64,000 bases of DNA from Pseudomonas fluorescens (GTDB lineage: Bacteria > Pseudomonadota > Gammaproteobacteria > Pseudomonadales > Pseudomonadaceae), in the NCBI RefSeq assembly GCF_902497875.1, contig NZ_CABVHY010000022.1, positions 62,001 through 126,000 of the forward strand, written 5' to 3'. The notes beneath the pieces are model-generated. The model was given only the letters and a program-made list of their open reading frames with translations. It searched no databases and was not told the DNA's origin. The stretch's first letter is position 1, and the number at the start of each line of letters is the position of its first letter. The translations under genes and the position numbers were made by a program. This document shows positions 1-7,844 of this stretch, one piece after another.

Positions 1-1
1 C

Positions 2-649
2 GACGAATTGATCGAGCCAGGACAACCGCTCGGGCCGGGGCAGATCTACAACAGTAATCGAGTGGTGCTGTGCAGCTGGTTACAGCGTCTGGGTTGTGAA
101 GTGATCGATGCCGGGATCCTGCCCGATGATTTGCCGACTACCCGCAACCGACTCGCTGAGCTGGGGGACGTTGACCTGATCCTTTCCACTGGCGGGGTCT
201 CGGTGGGAGACGCGGATTTTCTCGGCATCGCTTTGCGTGAAGACGGTGAACTGGCGCTGTGGAAACTCGCGATCAAGCCGGGCAAGCCGCTGACGTGTGG
301 GCATTTTCGCGGAGTTCCGGTCATTGGCTTGCCGGGCAATCCTGCATCGAGCCTGGTGACCTTTGCCTTGCTGGCCCGGCCTTATCTGTTGCGCCGCCAG
401 GGAGTGGAGAAGGTCGAGCCATTGCGCTTTCAAGTGCCGGCAGGGTTTGCCTGGCCCAAACCTGGTAGCCGTCGAGAGTACCTTCGAGGGCGGCTGGAGC
501 AAGGTCGGGCAATCATCTATCGAAACCAGAGCTCCGGGGTACTGCGCAGCGCTGCCTGGGCCGAAGGGCTGGTCGAAGTGCTGGAGAATCGCACGCTGGT
601 CGAGGGTGATTGGGTGAACTTCATTCCGTTGAGTGAAGTGCTGGGGTAA
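2..649 (+). CDS. moeA: Molybdopterin molybdenumtransferase MoeA, 3' part
   Basis: The reading frame is open from the window edge, so the N-terminus is missing; a TTG at 8 is internal. About 215 residues are visible. The family inserts molybdate into adenylylated molybdopterin in the cytoplasm, the last step of molybdenum cofactor synthesis. The sequence shows the MoeA/MogA-like domain: DELIEPGQPLGPGQIYNSN, then STGGVSVGDADF, then KPGKPLTCG and GLPGNPASS, followed by the C-terminal beta domain. The gene ends at TAA 647-649, just before a strong hairpin. In P. aeruginosa a moeA paralogue also lies near a yegS gene, so this is probably that conserved neighbourhood (from memory). The assignment is secure; which moeA paralogue it is remains uncertain. 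Confidence 0.93.
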   Translation, partial: DELIEPGQPLGPGQIYNSNRVVLCSWLQRLGCEVIDAGILPDDLPTTRNRLAELGDVDLILSTGGVSVGDADFLGIALREDGELALWKLAIKPGKPLTCGHFRGVPVIGLPGNPASSLVTFALLARPYLLRRQGVEKVEPLRFQVPAGFAWPKPGSRREYLRGRLEQGRAIIYRNQSSGVLRSAAWAEGLVEVLENRTLVEGDWVNFIPLSEVLG

Positions 650-658
650 GCCGTCGGC

Positions 659-689
659 ATTGCGTCCGGTCTGAAGGACCGGGCGCAAT
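659..689. terminator. Hairpin between convergent genes
   Basis: A 13-bp stem (659-671 with 677-689, one G-T pair) encloses a 5-nt loop. It lies between the end of moeA and the end of the convergent small ORF. There is no clear T-run on either side, so it is a candidate bidirectional or factor-assisted terminator, not a textbook intrinsic one. Confidence 0.5.
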
Positions 690-702
690 GGCTCGCAATA
701 CC

Positions 703-927
703 TTAATGGAGCAACACCTGCAGAAGCTGACCAAAGCGGCTGTTGGAAATCCAGGTCAGGAGAGCAATCAACACCAGTATCGCTGCTGCCGAGCAGACGA
801 GCCTGGCCTTGATGGATCTGCCGTTAGCGGGTGTTTTATCGAGTTCCATACGGTGCTGTTCGACCTGGGTCAGTGGGAGATTTGCACGCAACTGATTCGA
901 GCCCTTGAAGAACTTTTTATGGTTCAT
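703..927 (-). CDS. Small predicted membrane protein, unknown family
   Basis: A 74-residue ORF with one hydrophobic segment at about residues 44-60 (LVCSAAAILVLIALLTWI) preceded by a basic stretch (SIKARL), which suggests a single-pass protein with a cytoplasmic N-terminus. The start is supported by a good ribosome-binding site, AAGGAAGTG, about 6 nt before the ATG at 927. I do not recognise the family. An overlapping 121-residue ORF on the other strand has no such support and looks like a shadow. Expression and function are unknown; the call rests on the ribosome-binding site and the TM segment only. Confidence 0.5.
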   Translation of the reverse strand: MNHKKFFKGSNQLRANLPLTQVEQHRMELDKTPANGRSIKARLVCSAAAILVLIALLTWISNSRFGQLLQVLLH

Positions 928-1218
928 GTCAATTCACTTCCTTGTGTGAGGCGTCGCAGGCCTGTTGAACGCTACACCGGAACGTTCCAATATTTGCTCC
1001 TGTTGGTCAATTGGTCTGATTCCCAACCACTTGCAGGAAATTTCTCTATATAGCTTGCACGTTTACCTTGGCAACAGCGCTGAGTCGCCGGCCATTGCCT
1101 GCCGAGCGGGGTCGATGCAACGTGGCGGTTTCGAAATAAATCGATCTTTCCGGGCTTTTTTTCGATTGCCGCAGGTCAACATCCTGCAAGGCCCTTCCAA
1201 TCAGTGGAGTGATGAAAG

Positions 1219-2142
1219 ATGAGTGAGCGCAAGGCGCTATTGATTCTGCATGGCAAGCAAGCACTCAACGAACAGGTTCGCGAAGCCGTGGAAGCCAAGC
1301 GGGCGGAAGGCTGGCAACTGGCGGTGCGGCTGACGTGGGAGGCGGGCGATGCGCGGCGTCTGGTCGATGAGGCAGTCGCCGCGGGTTACACACAACTGAT
1401 TGCCGGTGGCGGCGATGGCACCTTGCGCGATATTGCCGAGGCGATGACCTTGAACGCCGGCGATACCAGTCTGGTGTTGTTGCCCTTGGGCACGGCCAAC
1501 GATTTTGCCCGCGCAGCCGGTGTTTCGCTGGACCCCCAGGAAGCATTGCGAATGCTCGATGTGCCAGCCCGGGCAATCGACCTGGGTGAGGTCGGAGGTC
1601 AGATATTTCTGAACATGGCGACAGGAGGCTTCGGCAGCCAGGTCACGGCCAACACTTCTGAAGACCTGAAGAAAATTCTCGGCGGGGCGGCCTATCTGTT
1701 CACCGGGCTAACGCGCTTCAGTGAATTGCATTCAGCCTACGGAGAGTTGCACGGACCGGATTTCCATTGGCAAGGTGATCTGCTGGCGCTGGGAATCGGC
1801 AATGGTCGGCAGGCCGGCGGCGGGCAACTGTTGTGTCCGCAGGCACTGGTCGATGACGGTTTGCTCGATATCAGTATTCTGCCAGCGCCGCAGGAGCTGG
1901 TTGGCACCTTGAGGGACCTGCTGTCCGGCGGCCTGGGTATCGACAACATGTTTGTCCGGGCGCGCTTGCCGTGGGTTGAAATCAAGGTCTCGGAAGGGCT
2001 GTACATCAACCTCGATGGCGAACCCATGGAGGGCGACAACCTGCGTTTTTCGGCGCGCCCGAGAGCATTGCGGGTCCATCTTGCGGCGGATTCGCCATTG
2101 CTTGGGGGGGAGGATTCATCGGCCCCTAGTCATCGAGGCTGA
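1219..2142 (+). CDS. yegS: YegS-like lipid kinase (diacylglycerol kinase family)
   Basis: 307 residues, the usual length for YegS. The DAGK catalytic domain shows the nucleotide-binding glycine motif AGGGDGTLRDIAEA (about residues 62-75) and PLGTANDFARA (about 92-102), then the GGFGSQV region and the late LDGEP motif (about 274-278). The family phosphorylates phosphatidylglycerol or diacylglycerol at the inner membrane face using ATP and a divalent metal. The ATG at 1219 follows GGAGTGATGAAAG. The last 17 bases overlap the 3' end of the convergent response-regulator gene. Family assignment is secure; the in vivo lipid substrate is not known from sequence. Confidence 0.93.
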   Translation: MSERKALLILHGKQALNEQVREAVEAKRAEGWQLAVRLTWEAGDARRLVDEAVAAGYTQLIAGGGDGTLRDIAEAMTLNAGDTSLVLLPLGTANDFARAAGVSLDPQEALRMLDVPARAIDLGEVGGQIFLNMATGGFGSQVTANTSEDLKKILGGAAYLFTGLTRFSELHSAYGELHGPDFHWQGDLLALGIGNGRQAGGGQLLCPQALVDDGLLDISILPAPQELVGTLRDLLSGGLGIDNMFVRARLPWVEIKVSEGLYINLDGEPMEGDNLRFSARPRALRVHLAADSPLLGGEDSSAPSHRG

Positions 2143-2785
2143 TGATCTGTTCGCGCACGGCAAACAGCACCAGACCGGCAACGTCGTAGATCTGCAAGCG
2201 CTTCATGATCTGCGAACGATGGGTTTCGACCGTCTTGATGCTCAAACCCAGGCCGTTGGCGATTTCCCGGGTGGATTTCCCGCGGACGATCAGGCGCAGG
2301 ATTTCCAGCTGGCGGGCCGTCAGATTGTGGGTTGGCGTCTGTGGCGGCGGGCTTTCCCGGGAGCGGACCAGGGCCTGATTGATCACCGTGTGAGCGATGG
2401 CCGGGCTCAGGTAGCGCTCGTTGCTGCGCAAGGCCTGCAGCGCATGTTCGAGCTCGGTGGCGGTGGTGTCCTTGAGCAGATAGCCGTGAGCACCTGACTC
2501 CAGCGCCTGCATGATCAACGCCGGGTCGGTGTGCATGGACAGAATCAGCACCTTGCTCTGCGGGCGTACGGCCTTGAGCCGTTGCAGAGCCTCCAGGCCA
2601 CCGGTGTTTTTCATCGAGATATCCAGCAGGATAATATCCGGACGCAGTTTCTCGACCATCTCGAGTAACTGTGCGCCATCGCTGGCTTCACCGATTACCG
2701 CATAGCCCGGAATGTCCAGGACCAATGCACGCACACCGGCCCTGATCAGCGAGTGGTCATCCACCAGAAGTAAGTTACAGGTCAA
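2126..2785 (-). CDS. NarL/FixJ-type response regulator
   Basis: 219 residues. The N-terminal receiver domain has acidic DDH at about 9-11, the phosphoacceptor Asp in LLDISM (about 55) and the switch Lys in LLKD (about 105). The C-terminal LuxR-type HTH (about 152-210) has LTARQLEILRLIVRGKSTREIA and the recognition helix SIKTVETHRSQI. It is expected to bind DNA when phosphorylated by the histidine kinase encoded immediately upstream, whose stop codon overlaps this start (ATGA arrangement at 2782-2785). The regulated genes cannot be told from sequence, and I give no gene symbol. Confidence 0.93.
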   Translation of the reverse strand: MTCNLLLVDDHSLIRAGVRALVLDIPGYAVIGEASDGAQLLEMVEKLRPDIILLDISMKNTGGLEALQRLKAVRPQSKVLILSMHTDPALIMQALESGAHGYLLKDTTATELEHALQALRSNERYLSPAIAHTVINQALVRSRESPPPQTPTHNLTARQLEILRLIVRGKSTREIANGLGLSIKTVETHRSQIMKRLQIYDVAGLVLFAVREQIISLDD

Positions 2786-3675
2786 TGTAGAACCTTATGG
2801 GGGCTGGCCCGTTCGAGGGCGCGCGGGGCCCAGGGGAAGAGTGCTTCAATCCGAGTGCCCTTGCCGGGTTCGCTGGTGACAGTTAGCGTCCCACCGAGCT
2901 GAACACTCCTTTCCAGCATTCCGGCCATTCCGCATTGGCCTTCCTGCGCCGGATTGGCGGCAGGAGAGAAACCCAGGCCGTCGTCGCTGATGAACAGTGC
3001 CAGACCTTGGGGCAGCCGTTGCAGGCGTATCAGCAGATTCCTGGCCTGGGCATGGCGCAGCATGTTGGTGATGGCTTCCTGAGTAATCCTGAAGGCCGCC
3101 ACAGCCATCTCTTCCGGGATACCGGTCAAGCGTTGCTGGCATTCGAGGCTCCAGTGCACCGGGGTATTTGCCAGGGTCTTGAGCAGATGCGCGCGCAAAC
3201 TGGCCTCCAGCCCAAGACTGGCCAACTGTCTGGGATTGAGAATGGCCGATACATCGCGGACTTTTGTCAGGGTTTCTTCCAGGGTGTCGCAAAGCACCGA
3301 AAATTGACCGTTCAGATCTTCGGGCAAACGGCGTTTAAGCCATTCACTTTGCAGTTTTGCCGCGGTCAGCAGTTGACCAATGTCGTCATGCAGCTCTCGA
3401 CTGAGTCGATGCCGTTCGTTTTCCTGTACTTGCAGCAGGCGGTCGGCCAGTTCCTGGGGCTGAAACTTGATCGATTTCAGCGAGTGACGATGTTGCACCC
3501 AGACACTGGTCAACGCCGCCAGGTTGAGCACCAATAAGCTCAAGGGCAGTGCGCTGGATTGAATGTAGATCAGCAGGCTGCCGAGGGCCGAGCAGAGACA
3601 CAGCAACAGGCTGAGCTGGCGCGCGTTTTTTCGGGAGGGGGGCCAGGCGATAAAGGACTTGAGGCTAGCGTACAT
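2782..3675 (-). CDS. Sensor histidine kinase (HisKA_3 type), partner of the NarL-type regulator
   Basis: About 297 residues from the ATG at 3675 (MYASLKSFIAW...). The open frame reaches 3840, but that extension looks non-coding. Two hydrophobic segments (LSLLLCLCSALGSLLIYI and LPLSLLVLNLAALTSVWV) anchor the N-terminus with almost no periplasmic domain. A linker follows, then the dimerisation and phosphoacceptor motif RLSRELHDDIGQLLTA and the HATPase domain (ITQEAITNMLRHAQA, DDGLGF, GMAGMLERSVQLGG). With so little periplasmic sequence, the signal is probably sensed in the membrane or cytoplasm. No strong ribosome-binding site precedes 3675, so the start is uncertain. Confidence 0.88.
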   Translation of the reverse strand: MYASLKSFIAWPPSRKNARQLSLLLCLCSALGSLLIYIQSSALPLSLLVLNLAALTSVWVQHRHSLKSIKFQPQELADRLLQVQENERHRLSRELHDDIGQLLTAAKLQSEWLKRRLPEDLNGQFSVLCDTLEETLTKVRDVSAILNPRQLASLGLEASLRAHLLKTLANTPVHWSLECQQRLTGIPEEMAVAAFRITQEAITNMLRHAQARNLLIRLQRLPQGLALFISDDGLGFSPAANPAQEGQCGMAGMLERSVQLGGTLTVTSEPGKGTRIEALFPWAPRALERASPHKVLH

Positions 3676-3929
3676 AGCGAATGGAGCCAATAAATGTTCG
3701 CTGCGGGTAGACCGGTCCTGGTGACTGACGGGCCTGTGTTTGAAAAGAGTGCTATGTGCAGTCCTGGTTTCAAATAAGCGCACTCGGTCGGAAGTCACTG
3801 TGCCGTAAAGTGAATCAACTAAGGCCCGGCATAATACCACCTAAGATACCGTTGGTCGCGTTCGGCATATAGGTCCGGATGGTCAGGAATTCCGCTGATT
3901 CGGACATTGGTTTTGCGGTTTTTCCACAC

Positions 3930-4400
3930 TCATGGCTGTCTTTGCGCCAGTGACACCAGGCTGAACGGTTTCGGATGCAAGGGGACAGTGCATTGGCGTT
4001 GACCCATCTGGAAGGCCAGGGCGTTAATCAGCGTGAACTGCTCATTGTCATCAAGGCTGAGCTTGCCGGTCGTTGGATCGATGAGTTCGAGTTGCCAGGC
4101 CATCAAGCTAAAGCAGTCTTTCAACGCCCCCAGCGCCTGCTCGTGCCAATCCATGTGACTGTGCGCCTGACTCAGCAAAGCGTGAATTTGCCGAGAGAAC
4201 TCGGAAACAGCCTGGATCGCCAGGGCATCGGCCTTATTGGCAAGCTTGAGCAAGGTGCTCAGCAGGCAGTCGATGGCATCCTGGTCATTGCTGATCAATA
4301 GCAGATGAGTCAGGCACTCCTCGGTCTTGGTCAATAGCGTCTCGGCTTCGAGAAGAAACTCGGGAAGTCGCTGATGCCATTCCTTTCCGTCGTTCAGCAT
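3930..4400 (-). CDS. Hypothetical all-helical protein, Hpt-like but without phospho-His motif
   Basis: 156 residues from the ATG at 4400, which follows GGAGAAAAGC; an upstream GTG at 4412 is less likely. The N-terminal half is amphipathic helix (EFLLEAETLLTKTEECLTHLLL... LANKADALAIQAVSEFSRQIHALL) and resembles the helical bundle of CheA P1/Hpt domains. The usual HTLKG phosphoacceptor motif is not seen. It lies upstream of cheV on the opposite strand, so a chemotaxis-related role is possible but is inference from position only. Confidence 0.6.
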   Translation of the reverse strand: MLNDGKEWHQRLPEFLLEAETLLTKTEECLTHLLLISNDQDAIDCLLSTLLKLANKADALAIQAVSEFSRQIHALLSQAHSHMDWHEQALGALKDCFSLMAWQLELIDPTTGKLSLDDNEQFTLINALAFQMGQRQCTVPLHPKPFSLVSLAQRQP

Positions 4401-4981
4401 GCTTTTCTCCACAACGTCATGTCAGGTGGGGGAATGTCGCGTGTGGCGAGCGGCGATAAGTTAATGCCGACTGTCGACGGGTGTATGTAGTCCGTTTCTG
4501 ATTGTTGCTGGACCGGGAAAAACGTGCTGATTGCTCCTGGCTCATCACTCAGGCAGGAGGATGCGGGGCAGATAGCATGTGGCTGGACAGAGATTGCCAG
4601 CCGTGCGGCTTGAATGGCGCAGGCGACGAAAGAGCTCGAGAGGGCGCCAGGCCAGGATCCAGCGATTACAACCAAAAGCCTGACTCCATTCATGCAATGA
4701 GAAGGGGGTCACATTAATGGCTATTGGATATCGGGAATATCAGGTCGGGCCTGATTGTCGCTAGGGGATTCCCTTAGGCAAGGGAACCTTACACGCAAAC
4801 CTGGGTCGCGCGCCGTGCAATGTATGGATGGGGCTGAGGCAATCAGTAAACCATGATGTTAATATGATATCAATTCTTTCAGTGGCCACTTGCAGCCGCG
4901 CACGCTACTGGGGTCAAGGTCGCGTGGTATCGGCCGATAACTCTCTTTAGTGAATTCATCAGAACAAGCCCAGGAGTCATA
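4401..4981. other. Intergenic region upstream of cheV, no supported gene
   Basis: About 580 bp between divergent genes. Two short overlapping ORFs (4394-4693 minus, 4502-4717 plus) lack ribosome-binding sites and convincing composition. The 3' end around 4850-4880 is A+T-rich and probably holds the cheV promoter. A short inverted repeat (TTCCCTTAGGCAAGGGAA, about 4769-4786) lies near the middle. I see no known element here. Confidence 0.5.
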
Positions 4982-5917
4982 ATGGCCGGCATTCTCGACA
5001 CGGTAGACCAACGCACGCAGCTGGTGGGTGAGAATCGCCTGGAAATTCTCATGTTCCGTCTGGCCGGGCGCCAGCTTTTTGCGATCAACGTCTTCAAGGT
5101 GCAGGAAGTGTTGCAGTTGCCCAAGTTGACGCTGATGCCTCAGCGCCATCCGTTTGTCTGCGGAGTGGTCAATCTGCGTGGCCAGACGCTGCCGGTGATC
5201 GACCTGTCCCAGGCGATCGGCATGCGGCCATTGGTGCCAGGACCCAACAGCACGATCATCGTCACCGAGTACAACCGTTCGGTGCAGGCGTTCCTGGTGG
5301 GTGGTGTCGATCGCATCGTCAACATGAACTGGGAGGCGATCCTGCCACCGCCGACCAGCGCCGGTCGCCAGCACTACCTGACGGCCATCAGCAAGGTTGA
5401 CGATCAACTGGTCGAGATCATCGACGTGGAAAAAGTCCTGGCCGAGATCGTCCCGTACAACGCCAAGGTATCCCGGGAAAAACTCGAAGACCCGCTGCTG
5501 GAACGTGCTCGCGGCCGTGAAGTGCTGCTGGTCGATGACTCCAACGTGGCCTTGTCGCAGTTGCGCGACACCCTGGGTCAGCTTGGGGTGAAGATGCACA
5601 TTGCCAGAGATGGCTTGAAGGCACTGAATATGCTCAAGGCCTGGGCCGACACCGGCGTGGTCATGACCGACAAGCTGCTGATGGTCTTCACCGATGCGGA
5701 AATGCCAGAGATGGACGGCTACCGTCTGACCACCGAGATCCGCAACGATCCACGCCTGCGCGGTTTGTATGTGGTTCTGCACACCTCGTTGTCCGGCAGC
5801 TTCAACGATTCAATGGTGAAGAAGGTCGGTTGCGACAACTTTCTCTCCAAATTCCAGCCGGACAAACTGGTCGACGTGGTCCGTCAACGCTTGATGCTGG
5901 ATGAAGTCACCGCCTGA
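4982..5917 (+). CDS. cheV: Chemotaxis coupling protein CheV
   Basis: 311 residues. A CheW-like coupling domain (about 15-165: MFRLAGRQLFAINVFKVQEV, GVVNLRGQTLPVIDL) is followed by a receiver domain (about 175-305) with VLLVDDSN, phosphoacceptor Asp in MVFTDAEMPEMDGYR, and HTSLSG. CheV couples chemoreceptors to CheA and may act as a phosphate sink. The ATG at 4982 follows AGGAGTCATA, a strong ribosome-binding site. It is monocistronic here; the neighbouring helical protein is on the other strand. Assignment is secure. Confidence 0.96.
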   Translation: MAGILDTVDQRTQLVGENRLEILMFRLAGRQLFAINVFKVQEVLQLPKLTLMPQRHPFVCGVVNLRGQTLPVIDLSQAIGMRPLVPGPNSTIIVTEYNRSVQAFLVGGVDRIVNMNWEAILPPPTSAGRQHYLTAISKVDDQLVEIIDVEKVLAEIVPYNAKVSREKLEDPLLERARGREVLLVDDSNVALSQLRDTLGQLGVKMHIARDGLKALNMLKAWADTGVVMTDKLLMVFTDAEMPEMDGYRLTTEIRNDPRLRGLYVVLHTSLSGSFNDSMVKKVGCDNFLSKFQPDKLVDVVRQRLMLDEVTA

Positions 5918-6007
5918 CGAGGCAGGGCATTGAGCACGCAGTCTGCCTTTGATTCGGCGATCAAGCTCGTATAGGGTGGCGTTTTTGGCCCAACAGGGAG
6001 CTGGCTC

Positions 6008-6814
6008 ATGCTGCGTCTCAGCGCGCTTTATCGTTACCCACTCAAGTCCGGCAAGGGCGAACCCTTGCAACAGGTCCGCCTGGACAAGCTGGGGCTGGAC
6101 GGGGATCGACGCTGGATGTTGGTGGATGAAGCCAGCGGGCGTTTCCTGACCCAGCGCGCGGTCCCGCAGATGAGTCAACTCTCGGCCTTGTGGAATGCAG
6201 CTGGCGGACTGTCACTCAGTGCCTGCGGCCTCTCACCCATCGAGGTCCCGTTGCCCACCGCAGACGCGCAACTGCGCGGCGTGACCATCTGGCGTGACAC
6301 CCTGCGCGTTCCCGATGCTGGCGATGAGGCGGGCGCCTGGGTCAGCGAGTTCATCGGCAAATCCACGCGGCTGGTTCAGGTGCCGGTCGAACGCGCACGC
6401 ACCACTCAGGCAGGCTACGGCAGAGACGATGATCAGGTCGCATTTGCCGATGGTTTTCCGTTGCTGCTGATCGGTCAGGGGTCGCTGGATGACTTGTCGG
6501 AACGCGTCGGCCGTGGGCTGGAGATGTTGCGGTTTCGGCCCAATCTGGTGATCGAAGGCAGCGAAGCCTATGCCGAGGATGGCTGGAAGCGCATCCGCAT
6601 CGGCGATATCGAGTTCCGTGTGGTCAAGCCTTGCTCGCGCTGCATCCTCACCACCATCGATCCGCAGACCGGCGAACGCAACGCCGATCGCGAGCCCCTG
6701 GCCACGCTGCAGAAGTACCGCTCGCAAGAGGACGGGGCGATGTTCGGCCAGAATCTGGTCAACGACGGTAATGGTTGGCTTGAAGTCGGGATGCCGGTGA
6801 CGATTCTCGAATGA
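6008..6814 (+). CDS. MOSC-domain protein (YcbX family)
   Basis: 268 residues with an N-terminal MOSC_N beta-barrel (ALYRYPLKSGKGEPLQQVRLDKLGLDGDRRWMLVDE) and a C-terminal MOSC domain carrying the conserved Cys in KPCSRCILTTIDPQTGER (about residues 212-227). MOSC proteins bind molybdenum cofactor; YcbX relatives take part in detoxifying N-hydroxylated bases. There is no flavin or 2Fe-2S ferredoxin domain at the C-terminus, unlike longer E. coli YcbX, so this is the short form. The ATG at 6008 follows GGGAG. It is closed by the intrinsic terminator at 6827-6861. Confidence 0.9.
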   Translation: MLRLSALYRYPLKSGKGEPLQQVRLDKLGLDGDRRWMLVDEASGRFLTQRAVPQMSQLSALWNAAGGLSLSACGLSPIEVPLPTADAQLRGVTIWRDTLRVPDAGDEAGAWVSEFIGKSTRLVQVPVERARTTQAGYGRDDDQVAFADGFPLLLIGQGSLDDLSERVGRGLEMLRFRPNLVIEGSEAYAEDGWKRIRIGDIEFRVVKPCSRCILTTIDPQTGERNADREPLATLQKYRSQEDGAMFGQNLVNDGNGWLEVGMPVTILE

Positions 6815-6826
6815 ATTGCCCTGAAT

Positions 6827-6861
6827 AAAAAATGCCCGCATCGCGAGAGACGGGCATTTTT
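6827..6861 (+). terminator. Intrinsic terminator (bidirectional)
   Basis: A stem built from AAAAAATGCCCG and CGGGCATTTTT surrounds a 12-nt loop. The A-run before and T-run after mean it can end both the MOSC transcript and the convergent ppnP transcript. Confidence 0.9.
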
Positions 6862-6890
6862 GTCTGTATCACAAAAACCTGTTTCAGGTT

Positions 6891-7175
6891 TTAGCCGCGG
6901 TATTCGCACAGATAAGCGGTGTCGACCGCAACCTTCAACTGGAACTTGCTGTTGGCCGGTACATTGAACTGGCTGCCGGCGGCGAAGGTTTCCCAGTCGC
7001 TGCTGTCTGGCAGTTTGACGGTCAGTGCGCCGGACACCACGTGCATGATTTCCCGCTGGCTGGTGCCGAATTCGTATTCGCCCGGGGCCATGACGCCGAT
7101 GGTGGCCGGACCTTCGGTGGTTGCGAAGGCAATCGACTTGACGGTGCCGTCGAAGTACTCGTTGACTTTAAACAT
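6891..7175 (-). CDS. ppnP: Pyrimidine/purine nucleoside phosphorylase PpnP
   Basis: 94 residues, the full length of the PpnP/DUF1255 (YaiE) family, a small cupin. Visible signature pieces are MFKVNEYFDGTVKSIAF, GVMAPGEYEFGTSQREIMHVVSGAL, and ending YLCEYRG. The family phosphorolyses several nucleosides to base plus ribose-1-phosphate. The transcript runs into the bidirectional terminator at 6827-6861. Assignment is secure. Confidence 0.96.
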   Translation of the reverse strand: MFKVNEYFDGTVKSIAFATTEGPATIGVMAPGEYEFGTSQREIMHVVSGALTVKLPDSSDWETFAAGSQFNVPANSKFQLKVAVDTAYLCEYRG

Positions 7176-7252
7176 GGGCGATTCCTCGAAAAGGGCTAAA
7201 AAGGCTGGCCAGTATGCACAAGCCTAAATAGCCCGTCACCCTCTGTAGAGGC

Positions 7253-7792
7253 CTACGAAAGACTCAGCGGTAACAGGCGCGCGGTATTGCGTGCGTCCTC
7301 CAGGGCCCGGTGTTGTTGACCATTGAACTGCATCCCGGCCAGTTGCAGCGCACCATTGAGCCCCAGCGGTCGTTCCAGCCGACGGGCCTTGGCAAAGCGC
7401 TGCTTGAGGTTGATGTGGGGCACCTGACTCAGGGCACTGGTCAACTGCAGGCGCTGCCAATCCTGTTCCAGTTGCCGGCGATCGTACTCGCCCCAGCTGA
7501 CCCAACCCACCAGCTGCGATTGATGCTGGCCAAGCCAGCGTTCGAACTGTGGCCAGACCTCGGTCAAGGTCTGCGCGGCGTCGATATTGGCTTGAGTGAT
7601 GTGCGTCAGTTCACGACAGAATGGCGTCAGCTGCGGTCGACGCAACGGCCGCACGAACCGCTGAAAGCTGTCCAGCTCCCGGCCGTCGCGGGTCACCAGT
7701 GTGGCGCCGATTTCGGTGATTTCCATCTCGGTGATCGGCCAGCCGCCGTCGTCGGTTGTAGCTTCGAGATCAATTACCAGCCAGTGAGGCAT
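7253..7792 (-). CDS. DEDDh 3'-5' exonuclease
   Basis: 179 residues with RNase-T-like exonuclease motifs: ExoI DLEATT (about 8-13, catalytic Asp and Glu), ExoII around LVGWVSWGEYDRRQLEQD with Asp in GEYD, and ExoIII HRALEDARNTARL (about 160-172, His and Asp). It resembles the ERI1/KapD-like single-domain exonucleases that trim RNA or DNA 3' ends. It lies downstream of atuF on the same strand with a 50-nt gap; a shared transcript is possible but a functional link to terpene catabolism is not expected. Confidence 0.88.
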   Translation of the reverse strand: MPHWLVIDLEATTDDGGWPITEMEITEIGATLVTRDGRELDSFQRFVRPLRRPQLTPFCRELTHITQANIDAAQTLTEVWPQFERWLGQHQSQLVGWVSWGEYDRRQLEQDWQRLQLTSALSQVPHINLKQRFAKARRLERPLGLNGALQLAGMQFNGQQHRALEDARNTARLLPLSLS

Positions 7793-7844
7793 TGCAGGCT
7801 TCCTGATATCCGCGTTCTGATGAACCTTGAGCGTAGCTAGATGC

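Noticed and set aside
688..1053. 121-residue plus-strand ORF
   Set aside because: Overlaps the better-supported small membrane ORF on the other strand, begins inside the terminator hairpin, and looks random in composition.
4394..4693. 99-residue minus-strand ORF with a signal-peptide-like start
   Set aside because: No ribosome-binding site, overlaps the start region of the helical protein, and no recognisable domain.
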